A stretch of DNA of 64,000 nucleotides from Rhodospirillum rubrum ATCC 11170 (GTDB lineage Bacteria > Pseudomonadota > Alphaproteobacteria > Rhodospirillales > Rhodospirillaceae): the NCBI RefSeq assembly GCF_000013085.1, contig NC_007643.1, forward strand, positions 2,031,001 to 2,095,000, read 5' to 3'. The notes under the pieces were generated by a model. It ran no database searches, was not told where the DNA came from, and saw only the letters and a list, made by a program, of their open reading frames with translations. The translations under genes and the position numbers were made by a program. This document shows, one piece after another, positions 49,052 to 57,060 of this stretch; within the stretch, counting starts at the first letter, position 1; the number at the start of each line of letters is the position of its first letter.

Positions 49052-49152
49052 AGCGCTTCCTAGAGCAATTCCAATATTGTTGCGGGACCGCCTGAAGGCT
49101 CTGACGATGCTGTTTCGGGCGGTCCCAAAGCGCTCGAGGAGGAGCTTCCATT

Positions 49153-50199
49153 ATGCAGCGTCTTTTAAGGATCACGGCGGCTTGCGCCCTGACCCTCGCC
49201 GTGGCCGGCCCGGCCTTCGCCGCCGATGATCTGCGGGCCAAGGCCAAAGAGGTCTTCGAGGTCATCCCGACGTCGGTTCCCGAAATCAAGGGGAACGCCA
49301 TCACCCCGGCCCGCATCGAGCTTGGCCGCAAGCTTTTCTTCGATCCGCGCCTGTCGCGCAGCGGCCTCATCTCCTGCAACACCTGCCACAACCTGGGCAT
49401 GGGCGGGGATGACAATCTTGAAACCTCGATCGGCCACGGCTGGCAAAAGGGACCGCGCAACGCGCCGACCGTTCTGAACGCCGTGTTCAACATCGCCCAG
49501 TTCTGGGACGGCCGCGCCGAAGACCTGCGCACCCAGGCCAAGGGCCCCGTGCAGGCCGGCGTCGAGATGGCCAGCACGCCCGAACGCGTCGTCGCCACCT
49601 TGAAGTCGATGCCCGAATACGTCGCCGACTTCAAAGCGGCCTTCCGCGACGATCCCGATCCGGTCAGCTTCGACAACATGGCCAAGGCGATCGAGATCTA
49701 CGAAGCCACGCTGATCACCCCCGACAGCAAGTTCGACAAATGGCTCGCCGGCGACGACGCCAGCATGACCAAGCTGGAAACCGCCGGGCTGTCGCTGTTC
49801 CTCGATAAGGGCTGCGCGGCCTGTCACAACGGCGTCAACATTGGCGGCAACGGCTATTATCCGTTCGGCGTGGTCGAACAGCCGGGCGCCGATATCCTGC
49901 CCGTCGCCGACAAGGGCCGCTTCGCCGTGACCAAGACGGCCACCGAGGAATATGTCTTCCGCGCCGGCCCCTTGCGCAACATCGCCCTCACCGCCCCCTA
50001 CTTCCATTCGGGCAAGGTGTGGGATCTCGAGCAGGCGGTGGCGGTGATGGGATCGTCCCAGCTTGGCGAAACCCTGAGCGAGTCCGACGTGAAGGCGATC
50101 ACCGCCTTCCTGACCACCCTCACCGGCGTCATGCCCAAGGTGGAGTATCCGATCCTGCCCGTCAGCACCCGCGAAACGCCCAAGCCCGAAGGCATGTAA
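49153..50199 (+). CDS. Di-haem cytochrome c peroxidase
   Basis: A 348-residue periplasmic enzyme that reduces hydrogen peroxide with electrons from cytochrome c. A signal peptide ends near FAA-DDLRAK (23). The two haem sites are CNTCH at 75-79 and CAACH at 221-225, both within conserved di-haem peroxidase contexts (FFDPRLSRSG before the first, QFWDGRAEDLRTQAKGPV between them). Full length for the bacterial CCP/MauG family. It is preceded by an Fnr-type box and followed by a hairpin at 50237-50260. Confidence 0.94.
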   Translation: MQRLLRITAACALTLAVAGPAFAADDLRAKAKEVFEVIPTSVPEIKGNAITPARIELGRKLFFDPRLSRSGLISCNTCHNLGMGGDDNLETSIGHGWQKGPRNAPTVLNAVFNIAQFWDGRAEDLRTQAKGPVQAGVEMASTPERVVATLKSMPEYVADFKAAFRDDPDPVSFDNMAKAIEIYEATLITPDSKFDKWLAGDDASMTKLETAGLSLFLDKGCAACHNGVNIGGNGYYPFGVVEQPGADILPVADKGRFAVTKTATEEYVFRAGPLRNIALTAPYFHSGKVWDLEQAVAVMGSSQLGETLSESDVKAITAFLTTLTGVMPKVEYPILPVSTRETPKPEGM

Positions 50200-50236
50200 G
50201 ACGCCATCCCGCTCTTAATCGACGGATAGCAAAGCA

Positions 50237-50260
50237 AGGCGGCCCCCGTGGGCCGCCTTC
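50237..50260. terminator. Hairpin between convergent genes
   Basis: AAGGCGGCCC pairs with GGGCCGCCTT around CCGT. The flanking T content is modest in both directions (TTCGCC on plus, GCTTTGC on minus), so it may end the peroxidase and the ABC permease transcripts with help. Confidence 0.6.
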
Positions 50261-50262
50261 GC

Positions 50263-51378
50263 CTATTCCATCCGACGACGAAAGAGCCAGGCGGCGGCGC
50301 CCAGGGTGACCACGGCGATGGCCGCCAAAGGAACGACATTGGCGATCACCTCGGTCAAAGCCAGATCCTTTAAGAACAGCCCTTTGACGATCACCAGATA
50401 ATAGCGCAGCGGATCAAGCCGGGTCAGCGGCTGGAGCCATTCGGGCATGTTGTCGATTGGCGAGGCGAACCCCGACAACAAGACCATCGGCACCATCAGC
50501 ATAAAAGCCCCAAGGATCGCTTGCTGCTGGGTCATGGACAGCGCCGAGATGAACAGACCAAGCCCGACGACCGCCGCCAGATAGACAACCGAACTGCCAT
50601 AAAGAACAAAAAGTGAACCGCGAAACGGAATCTCGAAAACGAAAATCGAAACCACCAGAAAAGCCGTGATATGGGCCAAACCGATGAGGATGGGCGGGAT
50701 CATCTTCCCCGCCAGAATCTCGTGGGTCCGCAAGGGCGAGACCATAAGCTGATCGAAGGTGCCGAATTCCCGTTCGCGGGCGATCGAGAGCGCCGTGACC
50801 ACCAGCCCGGTCAGCAGGGCGATAATGGCGACCAGCCCGGGCACCATCGCCCATTGGGAAAGCAGGTTGGGATTGAACCAACTGCGGGCGATAACGGTGG
50901 GCGCCTTCGCCTCCGTCCGTCGGCCGCGCGGGGTTTCGGCGGCGAGATCAGCCACGATCTGATTGAGATAGCCGGCCACGATCTGCGCGGCGTTCGAGCG
51001 CCGACCATCGAGAAGGATCTGCACCGTTGCCGGTCGACCGGCTTCGATATCGCGCGAGAACGCGGGTCCGATTTCAACGGCCGCCAGAACCCGTTGCCCA
51101 TCGATCGCGGCGCGCACCTGCGCCGGATCCCCCGTGATGAGAATGCGCCCGATCGTCGGCGTTCCGTCGAGGCGCTGAACCAGCTCCCATCCCCAGCCGC
51201 CAGAATCCCGGTTCAGCAGAATGATATCGGCGTTCTTGACCTCCAAAGTCGTCGCATAGGAAAAGACGAAAAGCTGGAGCAGCGGCGGGACGATCAGGAT
51301 CATCCGACCTTTCGGATCGCGCAAAATCGCCAGGAATTCCTTGACGATCAACGCTTTGAGCCGCGTTCCTCCGCCCAT
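50263..51378 (-). CDS. ABC-2 type permease, YbhR position
   Basis: A 371-residue ABC-2 permease, the last gene of a five-gene exporter operon. A first membrane segment (ILIVPPLLQLFVFSYATTLE) is followed by a large extracytoplasmic domain and five C-terminal membrane segments (from FNPNLLSQWAMVPGLVAIIALL onward). The conserved SIAREREFGTFDQLMVSPL motif and GFASPIDNMPEWLQ are typical of the YbhR/YbhS group. ATG at 51378 lies one base after the stop of the previous permease, so translation is coupled. Confidence 0.9.
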   Translation of the reverse strand: MGGGTRLKALIVKEFLAILRDPKGRMILIVPPLLQLFVFSYATTLEVKNADIILLNRDSGGWGWELVQRLDGTPTIGRILITGDPAQVRAAIDGQRVLAAVEIGPAFSRDIEAGRPATVQILLDGRRSNAAQIVAGYLNQIVADLAAETPRGRRTEAKAPTVIARSWFNPNLLSQWAMVPGLVAIIALLTGLVVTALSIAREREFGTFDQLMVSPLRTHEILAGKMIPPILIGLAHITAFLVVSIFVFEIPFRGSLFVLYGSSVVYLAAVVGLGLFISALSMTQQQAILGAFMLMVPMVLLSGFASPIDNMPEWLQPLTRLDPLRYYLVIVKGLFLKDLALTEVIANVVPLAAIAVVTLGAAAWLFRRRME

Positions 51379-51379
51379 C

Positions 51380-52510
51380 TCAACCAATCCTCTTGCGGGT
51401 ATTGACCAGGGCAAGGGCAAAAAACACCGCCCCGATCCCCAAGGTGATCGCGATATTTTGTAGAAACATCGGCCAGATATCCCCGGCGAGAAACACCGTC
51501 TGCAGGCTGGGAATCACATAGCGCGCGGCGACGATCGTAGTGATCGCCTGGATCAGTCGCGGCATGGAGTCGATTTCGAACAGAAATCCCGAAAGCATGA
51601 ACGACGGCAGGAAAGCCGAGATCAGCGCCAACTGCGAGGCGAGAAACTGGTTCTTCGTCACCGCCGAAATCACCAACCCCTGGCCAAGGGCCGGCAGCAG
51701 AAAGATCGCCGAGATCATATAAAGCGCCAGCACCGAGCCGCGGAACGGCACACCGAAGGCGAAAACGGCCAGCAAGACGCAAAGCGTCATCGAAATCAGC
51801 CCCAGGAAAAAATAGGGCAGCACCTTTCCCACCAATAACTCCAAGGCGGTGACCGGCGTCGCCATCATCGCCTCCATTGTTCCGCGTTCCCACTCGCGGG
51901 CGACGACCAGGGAGGTCAACAAGGTGCCAACCAGGGTCATGACGATGACGATTGATCCCGGAACCAGGAAGTTGCGGCTTTCCAGTTCGGGATTGAACCA
52001 GTAGCGCTGTTCGATGGCGATGGCCGGAGCGGCGGCCTTGGCGTCGCCGGCGCTTATCCGGCTCCAGGTCTCGACGACGCCTTTGGCGTAGTTCTGAACG
52101 AAATTCGCCGTATTGGGATCGGAGCCGTCGACGATGACCTGAAGGGCGGGCCGCGCCTGCGTCGCCTGATCGGCCGCGAAGGTCGCCGGGATCACCACGA
52201 TGCCCTTCAGCCGACCGGCGACCAGATCGTCTTCAAAGGGGCGGCGGTCATACCCCCGGGTGACCTCGAAATAGCGCGATCCTTGAAAACTGGCGGCCAG
52301 ATCCTGGGTCAGAGGGGTCGGGCTTTCGACCACCAGCCCGATCTTCGTCCGCTTGGCATCAAGCGAAACGGCGAAGCCGAAGAGAAAGATCAGAATGAAA
52401 GGCAGGACGAAGGCGATCAGGATGCTGCTTGGATCGCGCAGGATCTGAAACACCTCCTTGCGCACCAGGGCAAGGAAGCGCCGGCGTCCCAGAGACCCGC
52501 GAAGGCTCAT
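51380..52510 (-). CDS. ABC-2 type permease, YbhS position
   Basis: A 376-residue permease paired with the one above. It has the same layout: a first segment (ILIAFVLPFILIFLFGFAVS), a large periplasmic domain, and C-terminal segments beginning at RNFLVPGSIVIVMTLVGTLL with VVAREWERGTMEAMMATPV. The two permeases probably form a heterodimer channel. The ATG at 52510 overlaps the stop of the ATPase gene (ATGA). The longer reading frame upstream lies inside that ATPase and is not used. Confidence 0.9.
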   Translation of the reverse strand: MSLRGSLGRRRFLALVRKEVFQILRDPSSILIAFVLPFILIFLFGFAVSLDAKRTKIGLVVESPTPLTQDLAASFQGSRYFEVTRGYDRRPFEDDLVAGRLKGIVVIPATFAADQATQARPALQVIVDGSDPNTANFVQNYAKGVVETWSRISAGDAKAAAPAIAIEQRYWFNPELESRNFLVPGSIVIVMTLVGTLLTSLVVAREWERGTMEAMMATPVTALELLVGKVLPYFFLGLISMTLCVLLAVFAFGVPFRGSVLALYMISAIFLLPALGQGLVISAVTKNQFLASQLALISAFLPSFMLSGFLFEIDSMPRLIQAITTIVAARYVIPSLQTVFLAGDIWPMFLQNIAITLGIGAVFFALALVNTRKRIG

Positions 52511-54249
52511 GATTGCCCCCCCGCCCCCGAGGCGCCGATCAGGGCGATGAAGGCGTCCTCCATCGTCGGGTCGGGCGCCTCGGGCGTGGCGACCCGCGCC
52601 TTCAATGCCCCCGGGGATCCAAGCGCGATGGAGCGGCCATGGTAGATCAAGGCGATGCGGTCGCAATACTCGGCCTCGTCCATGAAATGGGTGGTGACCA
52701 GCACGGTGATGCCCTTTTCGACCAAGGCGTTGATATGGGTCCAGAATTCCCGCCGGGTGATCGGATCGACCCCCGAGGTCGGCTCATCAAGGAACAGGGC
52801 GGCGGGTTCGTGGATCACCGCGCAGGCCAGGGCCAAGCGTTGCTTGATCCCCAAAGGAAGGTCCTTGGCCGACATCGCGCCATAAGGTCCGAAATCGAAG
52901 ACCTCGCCCAAAAGGGCGATGCGCTCAGTCTTGTGGGCGCCGGCCAGACCATAGACCCCGGCGAAGAACTCCAGGTTCTGGGCAACGCTAAGATCGCCAT
53001 AAAGCGAGAACTTCTGCGCCATATAGCCCAATTGATTGCGCGCCTGGGCGCTCTCGCGGCGCAAATCATAGCCCGAGACCCGGCCCTCCCCCGCCGTCGG
53101 CTTCAACAGGCCGCAGAGCATCTTGAACGTGGTCGATTTTCCCGCGCCATTGGGTCCAAGCAGTCCGAAAATCTGACCGCGCGGAATGGCGAAGGTGATG
53201 TCGTCGGCCGCCGTGAAATCGCCAAAGCGCTTGGTCAGGCCATGGGCCTCGATCACCGGCTTGGGGTCGGTGGTATCAAGGGTGCGCGCCACCTCGGCCA
53301 GCTTCGATCGCCCGCCCGGCCCACCGCCAAGCATGTCGACAAAGGCATCCTCGAAGCGGGGGCTGGTCGGCTTGGCGCTGAGGGCCCCGGCGTCAAGCCC
53401 GGCGATCGCCCTGTCGATCAGGGCCGCCGGCCTGTCTCCGGGGCCGACGACGATGCGCATCGCCTCGCCTTGAATAACACCATCCATCACCTCGGAGCGC
53501 TCGAGCAGCCGGGCGAGGATCGGCCGCCGCCGCCCGCTGATCCCGGTGATCTTGAACACCCGTCCCGTGACCCGCTCCCTCATGTCCGCGGGTGGTCCGG
53601 CAAACAACAGCTTTCCGCCGTTGAGCAGCAAAACCCGGTCGCAGGCTTCGGCCTCCTCAAGATAAGCCGTCGACCAGACCACGCCGGTGCCGTCCTTGGT
53701 GAGATCCCTGACCATCGCCCACAGATCGCGCCGTGAAATCGGATCGACGCCGACGCCCGGCTCATCAAGAAGCAGCAAGCGGGGCTTTTTCAGCAGCGCG
53801 CAGGCCAATCCAAGTTTTTGCTTCATCCCGCCCGACAATTTGCCCGCCAAGCGACCGGTAAAGCGCGCGAGATCGGTAAAGCGAAGAAGCTCGGCAAAGG
53901 CCGCCGGACGGTCGACCAAGGCAAGGCCGCGCATATCGGCGTAAAGATCGAGGTTTTCCTGGACGGACAAATCCTCGTAAAGCCCGAATCTTTGGGGCAT
54001 ATAGCCGATCTGGGCTTGGAGTCCGGCCGGCTCGCGTCGGGTATCGAAGCCTAAAACTTCGATCGACCCGGAATCGGGCACCATAAGGCCGGTCATCAGG
54101 CGCAGTAAGGTGGTTTTGCCCGCGCCATCGGGACCGACCAGACCGGTGATTTCGCCGCCGCCGACCCGGCCCGACAGGTGATCAAGCGCCGGCGCCGCCG
54201 ACCCAAAGCGCTTGCTGACATCGGAAAGGCGAATGCAGTCCTCGGACAT
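52507..54249 (-). CDS. Fused dual ABC ATPase, YbhF-like
   Basis: A 580-residue protein with two ABC ATPase modules in one chain, matching E. coli YbhF in size and layout. Module one has Walker A GPDGAGKTT, signature LSGGMKQKLGLA and Walker B LLLLDEPGVGVDP. Module two has GPNGAGKST, the signature as LPLGIKQRLALA (SGG replaced by LG) and LFLDEPTSGVDP. An unusual aspartate replaces asparagine in the first Walker A. ATG at 54249 chosen by the family start. It follows the HlyD gene by 40 bases and overlaps the first permease. Confidence 0.92.
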   Translation of the reverse strand: MSEDCIRLSDVSKRFGSAAPALDHLSGRVGGGEITGLVGPDGAGKTTLLRLMTGLMVPDSGSIEVLGFDTRREPAGLQAQIGYMPQRFGLYEDLSVQENLDLYADMRGLALVDRPAAFAELLRFTDLARFTGRLAGKLSGGMKQKLGLACALLKKPRLLLLDEPGVGVDPISRRDLWAMVRDLTKDGTGVVWSTAYLEEAEACDRVLLLNGGKLLFAGPPADMRERVTGRVFKITGISGRRRPILARLLERSEVMDGVIQGEAMRIVVGPGDRPAALIDRAIAGLDAGALSAKPTSPRFEDAFVDMLGGGPGGRSKLAEVARTLDTTDPKPVIEAHGLTKRFGDFTAADDITFAIPRGQIFGLLGPNGAGKSTTFKMLCGLLKPTAGEGRVSGYDLRRESAQARNQLGYMAQKFSLYGDLSVAQNLEFFAGVYGLAGAHKTERIALLGEVFDFGPYGAMSAKDLPLGIKQRLALACAVIHEPAALFLDEPTSGVDPITRREFWTHINALVEKGITVLVTTHFMDEAEYCDRIALIYHGRSIALGSPGALKARVATPEAPDPTMEDAFIALIGASGAGGQS

Positions 54250-54289
54250 GGCACAGTCTCCGCCAACGGCATCGGGTAAAAAACGCGGA

Positions 54290-55333
54290 TCACCGCGGGG
54301 ACGGCGAGGAACTCGGCAAAGCCTGCGGGCTCCCCGGGGGAGCGAGGCGAAGAGTGACGGGCATTCCCTGACGCAAGCCGTCATCGGCCTGGGCGATGAC
54401 CACGCGCAGGCGATAGACCAGATCCGTGCGCAGATCGGGGGTTTCAACGGTTTTCGGGGTGAACTCGGCGACCGGCGAGATGAAGCCGACGGTTCCCCGG
54501 TAGGGCTTGTGGGGAGCACCGTCGGTCAAGACCTCGACGGGCAAGCCCGGATAGACGCGGCCAAGATTGCTTTCGGACACATAGGCCCTGACCCAGACCG
54601 GAGCCTTCAGCGACATCACATAGACGATGTCACCCGAGGCGACGATCGCCCCGGGTTCGCGCACCCGCGACAGAATGACCCCATCGGCCGGAGCCTTGAG
54701 CTCGGTATCACGGCGGGCGGTTCTCGCCGAGGATAAATCGGCTTGGGCCGCCAGCAAGCTGGCGCGGGCGGCGGCGATATCCTCGGCCCGGGTTCCTTCC
54801 TCAAGCAGCCTCAAGGCCTCCCGGGCGGCATCGACACGGGCGAGGGCCACGCCTCTTTGCGCCTGGGCGTGATCAAACAGGCTGCGTGACACCGCGCCGC
54901 TTGGCAAAAGCTTGTCGGCCTTGTCGAAATCCTGGCGGGCATAGGTCAAATTGGCCAAGTGTTCCGCATAAACGGCTTTAGCCTGGGCGATTTCGGCCGG
55001 GCGCGGACCGGCGACACGCTTGTCCAAGCTGGCCTGTCGTTCGCCAACCCCCGCCTCGGCAGCGCGCACCGCGTCGTCATAAGGCGCGACGTCAAGGCGG
55101 GCGAGAACCGTTCCCTCCGTAACGAAATCGCCTTCATCGACCATCGCCTGATCGATGCGACCACTCACCCGAAAGCCCAGTTGCACCTGACGGATATCGA
55201 CATTGCCATACAGGGTCAGCCGATCCTCGCCCTCCCCGCCCCAGCCCAGACGCCTAGGGATGTCCCCCCAAACGGCGAGCCCGCCGCCCAAGATCACCAG
55301 ACCAAGAACGCCGCCCAGCAGTCGCTTTTTCAT
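54290..55333 (-). CDS. HlyD-family periplasmic adaptor, YbhG-like
   Basis: A 347-residue membrane-fusion protein. The N-terminus has a membrane anchor ([19 protein letters not shown]). The lipoyl halves are split around a long coiled coil (about 90-190, with [25 protein letters not shown] and [19 protein letters not shown]), and a beta-barrel with [17 protein letters not shown] follows. It would link the inner-membrane ABC pump to an outer-membrane TolC; a tolC gene lies about 5 kb away. Overlaps the TetR gene by four bases. Confidence 0.9.
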   Translation of the reverse strand: MKKRLLGGVLGLVILGGGLAVWGDIPRRLGWGGEGEDRLTLYGNVDIRQVQLGFRVSGRIDQAMVDEGDFVTEGTVLARLDVAPYDDAVRAAEAGVGERQASLDKRVAGPRPAEIAQAKAVYAEHLANLTYARQDFDKADKLLPSGAVSRSLFDHAQAQRGVALARVDAAREALRLLEEGTRAEDIAAARASLLAAQADLSSARTARRDTELKAPADGVILSRVREPGAIVASGDIVYVMSLKAPVWVRAYVSESNLGRVYPGLPVEVLTDGAPHKPYRGTVGFISPVAEFTPKTVETPDLRTDLVYRLRVVIAQADDGLRQGMPVTLRLAPPGSPQALPSSSPSPR

Positions 55334-56019
55334 TCCCGCCTCTCCCTTGGCCCGATCGATGCGACAAGATCCCCGGCCAGATCGGCGACCACGGCGGCCT
55401 CGCGGGCGCCGATGGTCGGCCAGTCAAGGTGGGTCAGGGCGGCGGCATGGGCGACGCGGAACACGAGAACGCCGCCCATCAGCGATACCGTGCGCAGACG
55501 GACCGACTCCGATACCGGATCCTCGTCCAGCAGAACGCCGACCAATCGCCCCGCCAGATCGAGAACGGGCTTCATCACCGTGCCGTAAATCTGGCGAAAG
55601 GCTTCGGTTGGTTCCATCTGCTCGCGGATCAGGAAGCGCGCCCAAGGCTCGGACTCCTTGCTTACGAAAAGCCCGGCCATCGTCTGAACCACGTCGGTCA
55701 GCAGAACCCGGGCCTCCGCGGGATCGATCGGCCGCCCCATCGCGGTCGCCTCATCAAGGCGGGCGGCGATACGCGCCCGTCTGTCGGCCAGTCGGGCGGC
55801 GATGGCGTCGGCGATGGCGCCGGCGGTTTCGCGGTAAAGCCCCTCCTTGCCACCAAAATAATAGGGAATGGCCTGAAGATTGACCCCGGCGGCATCGGCC
55901 AAAGCCCGCGTCGAGGTGCCATCGAACCCCCGGCGGCCAAACAGGTCCAAAGCCGCCGTCAACAGCTTTTCGCGCGTCACCTCGCCTTGGTCGCCACGGG
56001 ATTTCCGAAGGTCGGCCAT
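55330..56019 (-). CDS. TetR-family regulator, CecR-like (DUF1956)
   Basis: A 229-residue repressor. The N-terminal helix-turn-helix ([47 protein letters not shown], 18-62) is standard for TetR, and the C-terminal domain with [19 protein letters not shown] matches the CecR (YbiH) type that controls ybhGFSR in E. coli. I choose the ATG at 56019 over a TTG two codons upstream. It heads the exporter operon, with a strong palindrome just upstream as its likely operator. Confidence 0.92.
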   Translation of the reverse strand: MADLRKSRGDQGEVTREKLLTAALDLFGRRGFDGTSTRALADAAGVNLQAIPYYFGGKEGLYRETAGAIADAIAARLADRRARIAARLDEATAMGRPIDPAEARVLLTDVVQTMAGLFVSKESEPWARFLIREQMEPTEAFRQIYGTVMKPVLDLAGRLVGVLLDEDPVSESVRLRTVSLMGGVLVFRVAHAAALTHLDWPTIGAREAAVVADLAGDLVASIGPRERRE

Positions 56020-56057
56020 CGTCAAACCACTCCCTTGCTGTCCTGGGGATCAATGTA

Positions 56058-56077
56058 ATTCATTCGACCGAATGAAT
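56058..56077. promoter_or_regulatory. Palindromic operator for the TetR/CecR-like regulator
   Basis: ATTCATTCG-AC-CGAATGAAT is a perfect 9-bp inverted repeat with a two-base spacer, lying 39 bases before the regulator start in the 114-base gap to the HAD gene. A weaker tandem partner (ATCAATCGACTGAAT) follows at about 56076-56090, with 12 of 15 positions matching. Autoregulation of the exporter operon is the simplest reading. Confidence 0.75.
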
Positions 56078-56133
56078 CAATCGACTGAATTTTTCGCCGC
56101 CAAAGCCAGAGGCGAAGCCGCCGGCAAACAGGC

Positions 56134-57051
56134 TCAGAGATGGGGGGCGATGAAATCGGGAAGGATGGCGCACTCCGCCAGCAGACGCCCGGTGTCGCGG
56201 CCGCGAAACAGGCCGCTCTCGACCAGAAGCGCCGCCATTCCAGCACTTCTCGCCCCCAGAACATCCGTATGCGGACTGTCGCCAACCGCAAGGATGCGCT
56301 CACGGGCGATGCCGGGGAAGCGCGCGGCCACGCGGTCATAGATGGCGCCATAGGGCTTGCCAAGGAAGCGCAGCGGCAGATCGGGGATCTCGGCCGCCAG
56401 ACGAAAGGCGAAATAGCCCGGCTCGTAGCTCAGCTTGCCGAGGAAGGGACAGGTGACATCCGGGTTGCAGACGATCAGCGGCCGCGGATTGGCCCGCAGG
56501 CTGGCGCCCAAGCGGCTTTCGGGCTCGTCGTCCATCCAGCCGTTGGTGTCGATCAGCAAGAAGCCGCGCGCCCGATCCAAGGCCTCGGCCGTCCAATCCT
56601 GGGCGATGGCTTGGGGGAAGCGCTCCTGTACCGGGGCGGTGTGGCTGCCCAACACCATGATCCCGCTCCCCTGATCCTGTTCCCCGGCCAGCAGATCGGG
56701 CAGCAAGGACCGCCCCGAAACCACTTCGCCGGCATCAAGGGGAAAGCCCAGGGCAGTCAGCCGCGCCGCGACATCGCCCGGGGCATGGGTGACCGCATTG
56801 GTCACCACACAAACCGCCTTGCCGCGCGCGCGCAAGGCGGCAAAAGCCTCCAGCGCGGCGGGATAGGGCTCGGCTCCCTCGTGCAGAACGCCATAGGCGT
56901 CGAGCACGATCAGATCGAAGGCGTCGGCGACGGCGCCAACGCCTTCGATGCGACGACAGCCGCCAATGGGCGGAGCCGGCCGGGACGGAAGGAAGGGCGC
57001 GGCGGCCAGATAGACATCCCAGGCCGCCGCGAACTCAAGAAACAGCACCAC
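56134..57051 (-). CDS. HAD-superfamily class IIA phosphatase (NagD-like)
   Basis: A 305-residue HAD hydrolase with the NagD-type cap. The nucleophile motif is LDAYGVLHEG; the second motif carries CVVTNAV, and the final ILAVGDSPHTDVLGARSAGM contains the metal-binding Asp and the GDS motif. The DAYG variant matches the TIGR01459-type group found in alphaproteobacteria. The substrate is unknown. The first 45 residues are extra and the start may be downstream. It ends 114 bases from the TetR gene. Confidence 0.85.
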   Translation of the reverse strand: MVLFLEFAAAWDVYLAAAPFLPSRPAPPIGGCRRIEGVGAVADAFDLIVLDAYGVLHEGAEPYPAALEAFAALRARGKAVCVVTNAVTHAPGDVAARLTALGFPLDAGEVVSGRSLLPDLLAGEQDQGSGIMVLGSHTAPVQERFPQAIAQDWTAEALDRARGFLLIDTNGWMDDEPESRLGASLRANPRPLIVCNPDVTCPFLGKLSYEPGYFAFRLAAEIPDLPLRFLGKPYGAIYDRVAARFPGIARERILAVGDSPHTDVLGARSAGMAALLVESGLFRGRDTGRLLAECAILPDFIAPHL

Positions 57052-57060
57052 GCGCTCCGA

